A stretch of 41,823 nt of DNA from Phycisphaerales bacterium (GTDB lineage: Bacteria; Planctomycetota; Phycisphaerae; Phycisphaerales; SM1A02): NCBI GenBank assembly GCA_014238125.1, contig JABABS010000041.1:1-41823 (forward strand), read 5' to 3'. Within the stretch, counting starts at the first letter, position 1, and every line of letters begins with the position of its first letter. Below, piece by piece: positions 8,345-17,470 of the stretch. Position numbers and translations under genes: made by a program. Under the pieces are notes generated by a model that saw only the letters and a list, made by a program, of their open reading frames with translations, searched no databases and had not been told where the DNA came from.

Positions 8345-10967
8345 TAGATTGTGCTGTATCGAAAGCCGACCGGACCGGTTCTGCTGCAGGAGTGTAATCT
8401 GCGGCAGGGTTTCGGAGACGTTTATTTAGAAAATCATTACCTTCATCGATGTGTTTTAATTGTTCGTCGATGGGAAGGGAAATTTCTTGAAGACGTTCAA
8501 GATAACTTTCATTAACTCTATTGGATGAAGTGTTTTCAACGATGACTGGAGTGACAAAGACGATAAGTTCTTCTCGAATGGTTGAGTTATCGATCGAAGT
8601 AAACAATCCGCCGATTAATGGAATGTCTCCAAGTAATGGAATTTTCCGTTTTGTTTTTGATTCGCTTTCCTTTAAAAGACCTCCAATCAAAACAGTCTGT
8701 CCATCGTTAATAAGAATTTGACTTCGGACTTGTCTTCGTGAAAAGATCGGGTTGTCATTGACACCAAGTCCTGCCTGATCGGAAAGTTCAACATTTATAG
8801 TAAGGTCGACATCTCCATGCGATGTGATTCTAGGTCTAACGTTCAAAAGAACACCAACGTCACGATATTCAAAACCACCAGTGACAACACCAGAAGATTG
8901 ACTTTGGGTTGTTTGGACTGGGACTTCAGAACCGTTAAAGAAAATAGCTTCTTGATTGTCAGCTGTAAATGTTCTTGGCTGTTGAAGTACCCGTACGTTT
9001 GTGAGTTGATTCAATGCAGCAAGGACTGCGCCAAGTGAGTTACCCTCAGCACCAAGAGTGAATACAGAGCCGCCACCAGTGAAAATGCCAGAGAGAATGT
9101 CATCGATAGTTCCGGTGAGAGCACCGTTGACACTTACTGAATTATCACTACCTGGTAAAGCACCTGTTCCCCAACGAAGCCCAAGCTCAAGATCGTCAGT
9201 GAGTGTGACTGCTGCAATGGTCGCGGAGATCATTACTTGCCGAGTGGGTCGATCAAACTGATTGATAGTGTCAACGATTGCTTGCATGTAGGCAGGAGGG
9301 GCGAGTACTGCAAGAGCATTTTGGCGTACGATTGGAACGAGTCGTATTTTCGCAATCAAAGATGATTCAGGTGATTGGTCATCAGAGGAAGCGCCACCAC
9401 TCTGCCATGGGAAACTCATTTGTCCACCTTGTTCAGTACTTGCATCGCCAGCAGCACTATCGCCAAAACCCGCGCCAGATAAACCTTGGTCGGGACGTTC
9501 AATCATTGCTGCAACACCCGATGGTGCAAGCAGGGCATTGATCTCTTCAGCAAGAGAGACGGCGCTGGCGTGTTTTAGTTCAATTATTTGTGGCAATCCA
9601 ACACTAGAAGGTTCGTCGAGTGATTCAATAATTGAATCGAGAAATGCAAAACTTTCTTCAGTTTTAGAAAGTACTAGCAGAGCATTTTTGTCAGGATACG
9701 CCTCAAAACGATAAACGCCACTAATAGCTTCAGTGACATCTGCGCGGTTTGCTTGCCCTCCACGAGCACCGCCTCCGCTTGCACTGCCACTTGAACCACC
9801 GCCAAGTATTTCTTGAAGAAGGTTACGAATTTTTATTGGGTCACTGTATTTCAGTGTGTAGAGTTTGCTTGTCTCAATTGGTCTTGGCAGATCCCATTCG
9901 TCTAGAATCAGTTTTGCAATTTCGTCCATCACATCTGGTTCAGCTTGAACGGTTACAGAGTTTTGTTGCATGTTGACTGTAAGGCGAAGTTCAACTTGAT
10001 CAGTTGCTGTAGAAGGGGTAGTTGCCCGATTAGTATTACGCCCCCTAGCTTGATTGCTACTTGATCCGCTTGACGTTCCGCTTTGTTCGAAGATGTCAAG
10101 AATATTTGTAGAAATTTCAGACGCATCAGCGTGCTTTAGTCTAAAAGTTTTGAGGCGACCACTACGCCAAATGCGGTCGAGTTGGTCAATTAAGAGTTGT
10201 ATTTGCTGACATAAACCAATGTCGCCAAGTAAGACAAGTTGGTTTGAAATAGGATCAATGGTAAGGCTGCCATAATCTGGGAACATTTCGTTGATGCGAT
10301 CACCGATGACAGCAGCTTCTGTTTTTTCGACTCCAAACACCTTGATTACAAGTGTGCCACGATCTTGTCGGTTCATCACATTTTCGTCAACACCAAGTAC
10401 AGGAATATCGCCAATGTCGCTCAACATCGAATCAAGTGGGCCGATGATGATGATGTCTGATCGTTCAATCACCCCAACTTGATTAAGGCGGAAAGCTTGA
10501 AACAAAAGGTCAAGAGCAACGCTTCGATTCACAAGTTCGTAGTTTTGTAATGTGATTTTTTTAGCTCGAAGACCTTGAATGCTCACGGGGATCACAACTT
10601 TCCCAGTCAATTCGGAGATAAAGCCAAGAGTCTCTTCGATTGAGACGTCATCGAACGCTAAAATTACAAGGTCATTTGGGATTTCGCGAAGAAGTGGCCA
10701 GCGAATGGTTGCTTTTTCTTCAATTTTTCCATCGAGTATGGTAACTTCTGGAACTGGTATAGGGTCCATTTCTTCAGCAACGGGTTCAGTTTTCTTAACA
10801 ACTTCAACCTCTTGGTTGACGACTTCAATTACTTCTTCAGTTTGAATGTCCTCTTCTACGATTGGTTCTGGAAGTTCAATCACAGGTGCCTCTTGGGGAA
10901 CAGGTCTATCTTGAGCAAATGTGGTTGCTGAGAAGGCGAGGATAATGGCGATGGTAATTTGTATCAC
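8337..10967 (-). CDS. gspD: Type II secretion system secretin GspD
   Basis: Outer-membrane channel of the type II secretion system. The 876-residue protein starts with a signal peptide (about residues 1-19, ending FAQ). An acidic Pro/Glu-rich linker (20-75), unusual for GspD, comes next, then N0-N3-type repeats (about 90-480) separated by Gly/Ser-rich and Asn-rich loops. The secretin core occupies about 590-812, with VPVQTTQSQSSG, GVLLNVRPRI, GQTVLIGGLLKE and IPLLGDIPLIGGLF. A tail of about 60 residues could bind a pilotin. The start is GTG at 10967; an in-frame stop lies 27-29 nt upstream and no ATG fits. Unlike the rest of the operon it is separated from the preceding gene by 166 bp containing several hairpins. 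Confidence 0.97.
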   Translation of the reverse strand: MIQITIAIILAFSATTFAQDRPVPQEAPVIELPEPIVEEDIQTEEVIEVVNQEVEVVKKTEPVAEEMDPIPVPEVTILDGKIEEKATIRWPLLREIPNDLVILAFDDVSIEETLGFISELTGKVVIPVSIQGLRAKKITLQNYELVNRSVALDLLFQAFRLNQVGVIERSDIIIIGPLDSMLSDIGDIPVLGVDENVMNRQDRGTLVIKVFGVEKTEAAVIGDRINEMFPDYGSLTIDPISNQLVLLGDIGLCQQIQLLIDQLDRIWRSGRLKTFRLKHADASEISTNILDIFEQSGTSSGSSSNQARGRNTNRATTPSTATDQVELRLTVNMQQNSVTVQAEPDVMDEIAKLILDEWDLPRPIETSKLYTLKYSDPIKIRNLLQEILGGGSSGSASGGGARGGQANRADVTEAISGVYRFEAYPDKNALLVLSKTEESFAFLDSIIESLDEPSSVGLPQIIELKHASAVSLAEEINALLAPSGVAAMIERPDQGLSGAGFGDSAAGDASTEQGGQMSFPWQSGGASSDDQSPESSLIAKIRLVPIVRQNALAVLAPPAYMQAIVDTINQFDRPTRQVMISATIAAVTLTDDLELGLRWGTGALPGSDNSVSVNGALTGTIDDILSGIFTGGGSVFTLGAEGNSLGAVLAALNQLTNVRVLQQPRTFTADNQEAIFFNGSEVPVQTTQSQSSGVVTGGFEYRDVGVLLNVRPRITSHGDVDLTINVELSDQAGLGVNDNPIFSRRQVRSQILINDGQTVLIGGLLKESESKTKRKIPLLGDIPLIGGLFTSIDNSTIREELIVFVTPVIVENTSSNRVNESYLERLQEISLPIDEQLKHIDEGNDFLNKRLRNPAADYTPAAEPVRSAFDTAQSIE

Positions 10968-11133
10968 TTGTTTGAACTCACTCTCTGATCCTTTTCAAAA
11001 GGACTGTCTACTTTGCAATGATGAAACAGTCCAACGTTTGGGAAGGGGGGATATTACCTGCATTGTTCATTTGGGCATAGTGCCACAGAACTCTATCAGA
11101 CGTTTATCGGCAATTATTGCCCCGAGTAGTCAA
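10968..11133 (-). promoter_or_regulatory. Structured gap before gspD: hairpins and terminator-like element
   Basis: This is the only long non-coding gap inside the gsp operon. Read on the minus strand it holds GGCAAT-A-ATTGCC (11109-11121) just after the upstream stop. Then come GGACTGT and ACAGTCC with an 18-nt loop (11001-11032), followed directly by TTTT, and an overlapping palindrome CCTTTT-G-AAAAGG (10990-11002). The second stem plus its T-run looks like a weak terminator or attenuator, and the overlapping palindrome could compete with it. Function is inferred. Confidence 0.45.
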
Positions 11134-11757
11134 TTATGAGGGCGTTGAAACTTCTTCAACCACATCTATTTCTTTGAGGAAACTTGTGTCTGGAAGATCT
11201 TGAACTTCTTGAAGAAAGAAAGGTTCTTCCACGATAAAAAGATCGATTTCGTAGACGCCTCTTCGATACTCCACAGTGACCATAGATGGGAGAGTGGTCG
11301 AAACAACTTTGAGCCCATCCTGTTCAGATCCAGCCTTGAGTCGCATCACTGCCTTCGCTCCACTTCCACTGCCCCTGAACCATGCTACATCTCCAATGAT
11401 AGCAATGAGATCTGGCCCCATATAAGTTGATGGGGCAGGTGGCGGAGGAGGCGGTCCAGTGTCTACGGGTTCCTGCTCAACTATTGGCGTGTGAGGAGGT
11501 GTTGGTGGTGGGGGTGGTGCTTGCCGAATTGGTTTGAAGAATGCAGAACGCCCCTCGAACCTTGCAATATCCATAGTGATTAACATATCGTGTTGTTCAA
11601 TGAGAACCTGTGATTGGGAATCACCAATTGTCTCAGTGGATCTTTCTAATAACGGTGAAAATGAGTTGGCAATTGAGATCACCCCGTAGATAAGGATGAC
11701 AATGATGGAGATGATGCTCCAACTTATTGCTCCTTGAAATTTCGAGAGGTCAATCAT
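11134..11757 (-). CDS. gspC: GspC-like inner-membrane connector protein
   Basis: A 207-residue protein: short cytoplasmic N-terminus, one transmembrane helix (about 10-28), a periplasmic stretch, and a proline-rich linker (about 77-110 with two poly-Pro runs). A small beta-rich domain follows (about 113-180, PDLIAIIGDVAWFRG then a YEIDL end) that fits the HR domain of GspC or PilP. Such proteins link the inner-membrane platform to the secretin. The order before gspD supports this, although sequence identity to GspC is weak. The ATG at 11757 overlaps the preceding stop as ATGA and is preferred to an upstream in-frame start at 11793. Confidence 0.65.
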   Translation of the reverse strand: MIDLSKFQGAISWSIISIIVILIYGVISIANSFSPLLERSTETIGDSQSQVLIEQHDMLITMDIARFEGRSAFFKPIRQAPPPPPTPPHTPIVEQEPVDTGPPPPPPAPSTYMGPDLIAIIGDVAWFRGSGSGAKAVMRLKAGSEQDGLKVVSTTLPSMVTVEYRRGVYEIDLFIVEEPFFLQEVQDLPDTSFLKEIDVVEEVSTPS

Positions 11758-12356
11758 CTTGCATCTCTCCCACGTTTCTTCGAGACAACCCAAGCTTCAA
11801 GTGAAAGGTTGACGCGGATCAAACGCTCGTCTATTCGGGTGAGACGAACGCTGGAAATAGTGTCAATCCAAGGGCTGCTTTCTAGGTCTGCAATCACATT
11901 TAGGACTTCAGATTGCCTTGCTTCAAAGTGAAGGTCACCGATGACTTGCTCGATTTGTTGACCAGATTGTGCGATGCCCGGCAGTGCGCTTGAACGCATC
12001 CGCGTAGTTTTTGTGCGTTTGAAATCATCATCTCGAACTCGGCTAGAGGCAAGAATTTCGTGGATTGCGTTTGTGAGACCGCTTGCTCCATCTGCTTTTT
12101 CTCGAGGTAGTTGAACTTCTCCAAATGCAGTGATTGCACTTTTAGTGGATGAAGTGAGCCTTGCTGGTTTGTTGACTTCGCGAATTTGCATTTCGATGGT
12201 ATCTGCTTTCGATGACCAGTCTGCTGCGACTTGGGCAATTGTAGCATCCCACATTAAAAATACGATCGTGCCAATTGTGGCCCAGATTGCCCACTGGATT
12301 GCTCGTGGAAATGCAGCAATGCGATCGAGAAGTTCTTGGAATTGTTCACGTATCAT
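11754..12356 (-). CDS. gspM: GspM/PilO-like platform protein
   Basis: A 200-residue bitopic protein. A short cytoplasmic segment is followed by a transmembrane helix (about 20-42), a coiled-coil-like stretch, and a ferredoxin-like C-terminal domain ending in paired strands (about 130-190, SVRLTRIDERLIRVNLSLEAW). That is the architecture of GspM and PilO, which partner GspL/PilN in the inner-membrane platform. It is joined to its neighbours by ATGA overlaps at both ends, which fixes both start and stop. The assignment rests on architecture and gene order rather than on a strong motif. Confidence 0.75.
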   Translation of the reverse strand: MIREQFQELLDRIAAFPRAIQWAIWATIGTIVFLMWDATIAQVAADWSSKADTIEMQIREVNKPARLTSSTKSAITAFGEVQLPREKADGASGLTNAIHEILASSRVRDDDFKRTKTTRMRSSALPGIAQSGQQIEQVIGDLHFEARQSEVLNVIADLESSPWIDTISSVRLTRIDERLIRVNLSLEAWVVSKKRGRDAR

Positions 12357-14212
12357 TTGTTCACCTCTTTCATGCGATCAAGGAGCATACGCATTTCATT
12401 CCTGAGGCGTTTTTTAGCATCTGAGTCAGGCCCAACTCTCGAAAGACCTTGTGAGACATCTTTGAGTGCAATTTTCGCTTCCCCCAATGACATGACATTG
12501 ATTTGTTCAGCGGAGAGAGGTTCTGGAAGTCTCGTTGCAACTGCACCGCCCGCGCGGTTCCCACTTCGTGAACTCGCATCGCTTCCGCCGTCATCGTTTC
12601 GAGGTCTCCGAGGTCGATCTGATCCAGCGTTCTCGTCATCTACATATGCTGGTGGCGTTGGGGAGGGCGTGGTATCAACATTTGCTGCGCCGAGCATGGA
12701 CGTTGGTTCTTCAATAAAATCATCAGTTTCCTCTGTGACCATGAGACCATCGAGCGGTTCTACCCCATCTTGTCGCATTGCGAGTGTCCACATTCCAAAA
12801 TCATCTTCTTTTGTATATCGAGGTCGTTTTAACGGATTCATCACAACCGCAGAAATATCGAAATCACGATCACCATATGTTCCCGCTGAATCATACGAAA
12901 ACGTGATGTCTCTAAACACTCGGTATGAGAGTAGGGTTTTTTCCATAATCGCAATGAGCTCTGCTGCAGAGTGACCATCTGCATCAAGGACTCGGCCTCG
13001 AATTGTGACTGGTTCGCCAACATCAAGCCGGAGGGATTCAACTTCAATGCCCTGAGGTGTGCAGTTCAACACATCGGCAATCAATTTTGACATTGGCCAA
13101 GCAGTTTTAGTTAATTCAGCGTAAACAACCTGTTTTTTTCTTGCGGAAATGACAGATTTGTATTGCGTTTCGATTGTTGGATTTAGATATTCCAATAAGG
13201 AAAGTCGTATTCCAGAAAATAATGCTGGCCCAACTGCAAGAAGCACTACAGCAGCAATTCCAAGACGCCATGCAAATTTTGGTTGTGAGATAGCGTGGAC
13301 AAACAGTTCGGTTTTGGAGGGGTTAAAGACAGGCGCTTCAAATCTCATTGTAGCTAGAGTTGAGAGTGAACCAGTTGTTGCAATTGCAGCGCCGACTGCA
13401 ACACCCCATGTACTCCACCACAGTGGTTCGTTGATGATATTTTGCAACCGAGTTACTGCGGAATTTTTGATTTCATCTGGGATGATGACAAGTGTTTCGT
13501 CGACATGATCTTCTTGCATTTGTAGTGCTAGTACGCGAACAAGTTCTTCTGTGTAATCAGCGGTATGATTGTGGAGGATTGCAGTTTCCCTGACTGCACG
13601 TAGCGTTCCTTCACGGAAGAGTTCAGAAGATGAATTATTCTCCCGAGTAGATCGAAATGCAACGCCTTGTGGGCAAGTGAGAGCAAGGGACACAGAACCA
13701 TCGGTTTGATCGGCGATTACAATTGGTGCAATCGGTCGGCAACAGTTAAATAGGGCAGCGATTGCGCCAGTTTCTGAAATAAAAGCGTTGTCCTGTAAAA
13801 CTACAGGAATCTGCGTTTCGGTTTCTTCTGGCCATGCGATGATGAGACCGACTCGATTTGATTCTCCTGCAGAAATGTCCATCGCAGCGACGGCTCTGCG
13901 ATGTGGAGGCGTACCCCCTAGAAGTTTTGCTTCTGCTTGAAGACGTAGTGCTTCGTGTAATTGAACTTCATCGGTATCTGGTAAAAGAGATGTTCGGCAA
14001 ATCGTAGAAGAGCCAGGGAGGGTAGAGACAATCTGTTCAGGCGATCGTTCTGCAATAAGTTCCACAAGTGCAGTTTCATCTTTTACTTGAATGGTATCAA
14101 CGATTGAGCAATTTTCTTTGTCAACAAAAAGGCATCTGAAAATAGAACTTGCTCGATGCACAATCAGCAATAGGTCCGGTGTTATGGATTTGATGGAAGA
14201 TTCTTTATTCAC
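12353..14212 (-). CDS. gspL: GspL-like protein with PilN-type periplasmic domain and disordered tail
   Basis: A 619-residue protein. Residues 1-310 form a cytoplasmic region that would correspond to the actin-like GspL domain, which contacts GspE in other systems. A helix at 314-335 crosses the membrane, and 336-460 is a PilN/GspL periplasmic domain (STPQGIEVESL-type strand near 385-395, GRVLDADGHSAAELI near 406-420). An extra tail of about 160 residues is low in complexity (Asp/Arg/Gly/Pro-rich at 515-560) and ends in a charged helix. The start is GTG at 14212, preceded by a purine-rich GAGAAAG. A perfect hairpin separates it from gspK. Classical GspL is about 400 residues, so the tail is an extension. 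Confidence 0.8.
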   Translation of the reverse strand: MNKESSIKSITPDLLLIVHRASSIFRCLFVDKENCSIVDTIQVKDETALVELIAERSPEQIVSTLPGSSTICRTSLLPDTDEVQLHEALRLQAEAKLLGGTPPHRRAVAAMDISAGESNRVGLIIAWPEETETQIPVVLQDNAFISETGAIAALFNCCRPIAPIVIADQTDGSVSLALTCPQGVAFRSTRENNSSSELFREGTLRAVRETAILHNHTADYTEELVRVLALQMQEDHVDETLVIIPDEIKNSAVTRLQNIINEPLWWSTWGVAVGAAIATTGSLSTLATMRFEAPVFNPSKTELFVHAISQPKFAWRLGIAAVVLLAVGPALFSGIRLSLLEYLNPTIETQYKSVISARKKQVVYAELTKTAWPMSKLIADVLNCTPQGIEVESLRLDVGEPVTIRGRVLDADGHSAAELIAIMEKTLLSYRVFRDITFSYDSAGTYGDRDFDISAVVMNPLKRPRYTKEDDFGMWTLAMRQDGVEPLDGLMVTEETDDFIEEPTSMLGAANVDTTPSPTPPAYVDDENAGSDRPRRPRNDDGGSDASSRSGNRAGGAVATRLPEPLSAEQINVMSLGEAKIALKDVSQGLSRVGPDSDAKKRLRNEMRMLLDRMKEVNK

Positions 14213-14232
14213 GTAGAATTGTTACTTTCTCT

Positions 14233-14251
14233 TTAGTCCATATCGGACTAA
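14233..14251 (-). promoter_or_regulatory. Perfect hairpin between gspK and gspL
   Basis: TTAGTCC, 5-nt loop, GGACTAA begins immediately after the gspK stop codon (14252-14254). It has no T-run, so it is not a standard terminator. It may stabilise or mark an mRNA end and so set different levels of the upstream pseudopilin genes and the downstream platform genes. Confidence 0.55.
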
Positions 14252-15550
14252 TCACTGCTCTCTGTACTCTAAAATCGTTATTGGAAGGGTGGAACGATCA
14301 ACAACCACAATAATTTCTTGTTCTACCTGACTTGCTGCCGCAATTCCTTTGCTGCTGATCGTAAAAATGTTACTTTGCGTATCAAAAAGGTCATATAAGT
14401 ACTCAACCATTGATTCAGAGATTCCAGCAATGTCTCTGTAATCAAGTGGGCTGCTTATCCCACCAGTATTATTCACTCGCAAAAATAAGAGTTCTTCAAC
14501 CAGAGTCGTATTTTCTGGGAATAGCAAGTATAGTAATTCCGGGGAGATCGTATTGATGTTCATTCTGCCAACGGGTGCTTCGTGGGGTTCAAATAGGCAG
14601 GTTTCAGCATAAATAAGCCTAAGTTGGTCGTCTTCTAAATCAGACACATCGTCTACTCCCTGAGCCAGTTCTGAGAGGTCGGTTGTGAGCAATTTACCTA
14701 AAGATGCATCATCTGAACCTGCAAAAGAAACGAGGGCTGTAGCCTGTGGTGATTCCAAGCCAAGCCTCAATTGCAACGTTTCAAGATCGATATTTTTGAG
14801 GTTGATTCTTGGTTCACCACTTTCGGTGGGACCACCATCTTTGGAAATCGCAGTGAAAAGCGTTGCCCAGCCACCTTCAAGAATGCCGTTGGGCTCATCC
14901 CAAGGGAGGGACTGCCCGCCATCATCTTCATTTGAATCAAGTCTGTAATTTAAGTTCCAATCTTCTCCTCGAATGTCGTCAGGCATAACACCAGCAATTA
15001 GTTCCATCTCAGCAAGAGAACGTATTGGTCCGTTTCGGGGCTCGTAAGGGGTTTCGAGGCTGAGATAATAATCTCGTTCAACACCTAGAATTCTTGCCTC
15101 GTCATCTTCATCCGTCCAATCCATGATCGATTCCAACACGCCATACACGAGTGTGTCTTCAAGAATCTGTACAAAAAGACCACTGTTTTCTGTATTAATA
15201 TTAAATTTGCTGTGCTCATCCATCGGTCCTCGCCAATCTCGTCCATCGGCGTGGTGCCGAATGTCCCAAGTGGCAGTGCCTGTTGTTCCAGCAGATGCAT
15301 ATTCAAGGTCGTCTAGCAATGCAAAAGCATTTCGTTGCACAGGCATAATTGTATGTTCTGACATTACAGCAATCGAAGTTTCGATGCCAGCTCTTGCAGC
15401 CCACCTAGCTTGAATTCGATCATGCACTTCAATGCCGAGGAGCGATTGGCGAAAGGCAAAAATTTGGATTGAAGATGTAATGAGCGCAGCTATCCCAAGT
15501 GCCCACAAGGCAATGATAATGACCGAACCTCGTGGCGTATTTTTTGTCAT
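14252..15550 (-). CDS. gspK: Minor pseudopilin GspK
   Basis: A 432-residue protein that would cap the tip of the pseudopilus with GspI and GspJ. The N-terminal prepilin-type signal has R7-G8 before a hydrophobic helix starting SVIIIALWALG. Glu at +5 is missing, as is normal for GspK. The large globular domain contains the helix-hairpin-helix-like segments typical of GspK (LRLGLESPQATALVSF and GRMNINTISPELLYLLFPENT). The length is longer than the usual 310-330. ATG at 15550 overlaps the gspJ stop as ATGA. Confidence 0.93.
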   Translation of the reverse strand: MTKNTPRGSVIIIALWALGIAALITSSIQIFAFRQSLLGIEVHDRIQARWAARAGIETSIAVMSEHTIMPVQRNAFALLDDLEYASAGTTGTATWDIRHHADGRDWRGPMDEHSKFNINTENSGLFVQILEDTLVYGVLESIMDWTDEDDEARILGVERDYYLSLETPYEPRNGPIRSLAEMELIAGVMPDDIRGEDWNLNYRLDSNEDDGGQSLPWDEPNGILEGGWATLFTAISKDGGPTESGEPRINLKNIDLETLQLRLGLESPQATALVSFAGSDDASLGKLLTTDLSELAQGVDDVSDLEDDQLRLIYAETCLFEPHEAPVGRMNINTISPELLYLLFPENTTLVEELLFLRVNNTGGISSPLDYRDIAGISESMVEYLYDLFDTQSNIFTISSKGIAAASQVEQEIIVVVDRSTLPITILEYREQ

Positions 15551-16413
15551 GGCAAAGGAATCTCGTGTTTGTTTCCATCAGGGTCAGTGAAGATAAATGT
15601 GTCACCACCCTTGGAACCACCTTCAGGTTCACCTTCTCGGTCAGTTGGGAACCCACCTACACCGCTTGGTGCTCCACCATCTGCATTTTCACTACCGAGC
15701 CCAAGCTCACCATCATCCCCAGTTTCTTCTTCTTCCGCTTCTTCCTCTTCGAAAAGATCTGCAGGTGGCATGATTCGGTCAAGCGGGACGACTGTACGGA
15801 GTTCGATAAATGGAGGATTAACATCATCGCCTTCAACGCTACCGATTGCTGCAATTGTGATGCGTATTGCGTGCGGAATGCCAAGTTCATCGGAATCCCA
15901 TTGTGGCACCCATGATTCGCCATCGTACGCTTCAAGTTGAAGCGAGACAACTCCCTTTGCAAGTGGTGTCGCGACGCCCCCGCCTAGTGGATTGTCATCG
16001 AGAATCGGATCGCGGCGTTTCCACATGACAGTGTCGTAACCATCATCGTCAATTCTATACTGTGTTTCGTATTCAATACCTTCGCCGTTAAAATCGATTT
16101 CTTTATTCGCACGAAGTGAACTGTTGAAAAGAAGGAGTTCATCTCGGTCAACAAGGCGACCTTCAAAGTTTGAAGTGTCGTTTAAAATTCTAAGTCGAGT
16201 GTCGAACAGATCATCTCTTCGTAATACAGAAATAATATCTCGGCGAATCGTACGGAGTGCAGTATCGCAACGAGAGAAAGCATCAAGCCGTTGTCGACTG
16301 ATTGACTTGGAAAGACCAAGTTGAGAAAGGCTCATGGTCACACCACCTAGAACCACAGAAGTCATGACACCTGCAATCAAAAGTTCTAGAAGTGTGAATC
16401 CTCTTCGTTGCAT
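15547..16413 (-). CDS. gspJ: Minor pseudopilin GspJ
   Basis: A 288-residue protein with a type III prepilin signal RRG/FTLLELLIAG, cleaved after Gly5 and with Glu at +5 of the mature protein. The hydrophobic N-terminal helix and a beta-rich domain fit GspJ (IRRDIISVLRRDD; later YDGESWVPQWDSDELGIPHAIRI, the conserved GspJ end motif). After that motif about 75 extra residues are acidic (EEEEAEEEETGDDGE) and Gly-rich, a tail ordinary GspJ lacks. TAATG couples it to gspI upstream and ATGA to gspK downstream. Confidence 0.93.
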   Translation of the reverse strand: MQRRGFTLLELLIAGVMTSVVLGGVTMSLSQLGLSKSISRQRLDAFSRCDTALRTIRRDIISVLRRDDLFDTRLRILNDTSNFEGRLVDRDELLLFNSSLRANKEIDFNGEGIEYETQYRIDDDGYDTVMWKRRDPILDDNPLGGGVATPLAKGVVSLQLEAYDGESWVPQWDSDELGIPHAIRITIAAIGSVEGDDVNPPFIELRTVVPLDRIMPPADLFEEEEAEEEETGDDGELGLGSENADGGAPSGVGGFPTDREGEPEGGSKGGDTFIFTDPDGNKHEIPLP

Positions 16414-16871
16414 TACTTTGATTCTCTTTCTATGATTTCTTCCCAGTATCGAGCTTCGCGATCGATGGGTTCTGCGGGAGCGCGAGGTACGGGCTCGCCG
16501 AACCTTCTTGCGATATACGTTTCAATCACAGAAGAATGTTTTCCTCCAACTGCCTCCCACGAAATGGTTGCAATAGCGTGTACTGGTAATAGTTCACCAT
16601 CATCTTCAAGTTCAATTTCATACATAAATTCTTCGAAAGGCGCTTCACATGTTCCAGTTGAAGGATGTATTTTTTCATAGATATCAGGTCCTTCAATAAG
16701 AACCATCGTAAGTAATTCGTCTGCAAGCCAACTTGCGATAATTTGTTTTTCGCCTTCAACTTGTCTTGAAAGAGATTGGCTACTCATCGAAATGACAACT
16801 GCTAAGCCGATGCCTAAAATCGCTGCACCAATGATCACATCCATCAAAGCAAAACCACTTGAATGTCGCAT
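16413..16871 (-). CDS. gspI: Minor pseudopilin GspI
   Basis: A 152-residue protein with prepilin signal SSG/FALMDVIIGAAILG and a short beta domain (CEAPFEEFMYEIELEDDG...ATISWEA), the right size and order for GspI. Position +5 of the mature protein is Asp instead of the near-invariant Glu. The ATG at 16871 overlaps the gspH stop by one base (TAATG) and is preferred to a GTG two codons upstream. GspI would form the tip complex with GspJ and GspK. Confidence 0.88.
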   Translation of the reverse strand: MRHSSGFALMDVIIGAAILGIGLAVVISMSSQSLSRQVEGEKQIIASWLADELLTMVLIEGPDIYEKIHPSTGTCEAPFEEFMYEIELEDDGELLPVHAIATISWEAVGGKHSSVIETYIARRFGEPVPRAPAEPIDREARYWEEIIERESK

Positions 16872-17467
16872 TACCACTCCTCTCTAGATTGGCCAGCTGC
16901 ATCAAGATCTATTGGGGTAAGGGGCTCAGTTCCATCGCCGTCTATCCAGATTGAAGGCGCCATGGCGTGAGAAGCAAGCATGATCAGCGATGCATGATCT
17001 TCCCACTCGATTGAAATTTCAATAATGGGTCTGTTTTCCCCAGGCATTGTCGTTAGTGGCCATTGAGATGTGTCAGCAAAATCACCATCAGTGAGGATAG
17101 TAACTGCGTCTTCTTCCATCCAAATCGGGAACGCAACTGGAGTTGAAAGGGGATCATCCATCCAGTAACTTTCTCCGCTTTCGCTGTCTTTGTGGAGAGT
17201 GAGTAAAAATAGTTCTCTGTTTGGAGCGTCGTATTGAAGCCCTGTTGCTTTCGTCGAAGTTGAAAGTCGATGAGCAAACATGACCATGAGATCTGCAGTT
17301 TGTTCAACTTTTAATTCATACTCACGAAACCGAGTGCCGCTGAGTCTTGGAATAGCCATTGAGGCGAGAACTGCAAGTACAATCACAACGACTATCATTT
17401 CCATAAGGGTGAAGCCTCGATGATCGTCTTGTTGATATTGAGTGGCTTGTACTTGCTGACTGGTCAT
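16871..17467 (-). CDS. gspH: Minor pseudopilin GspH
   Basis: A 198-residue protein with prepilin signal HRG/FTLMEMIVVVIVLAVLASMAIPRL, carrying Glu at +5. The following domain (YELKVEQTADLMVMFAHRLSTST, then a beta-rich region) fits GspH, the pseudopilin thought to link the GspG shaft to the tip complex. The leader before the cleavage site is 17 residues and Gln-rich. The start lies 3 bp after the gspG stop. Confidence 0.88.
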   Translation of the reverse strand: MTSQQVQATQYQQDDHRGFTLMEMIVVVIVLAVLASMAIPRLSGTRFREYELKVEQTADLMVMFAHRLSTSTKATGLQYDAPNRELFLLTLHKDSESGESYWMDDPLSTPVAFPIWMEEDAVTILTDGDFADTSQWPLTTMPGENRPIIEISIEWEDHASLIMLASHAMAPSIWIDGDGTEPLTPIDLDAAGQSREEW

Positions 17468-17470
17468 TTC

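Noticed and set aside
12336-12974. 212-residue plus-strand ORF
   Set aside because: It is antisense to the gspL coding sequence, with the Ser/Arg-rich composition expected from an opposite frame.
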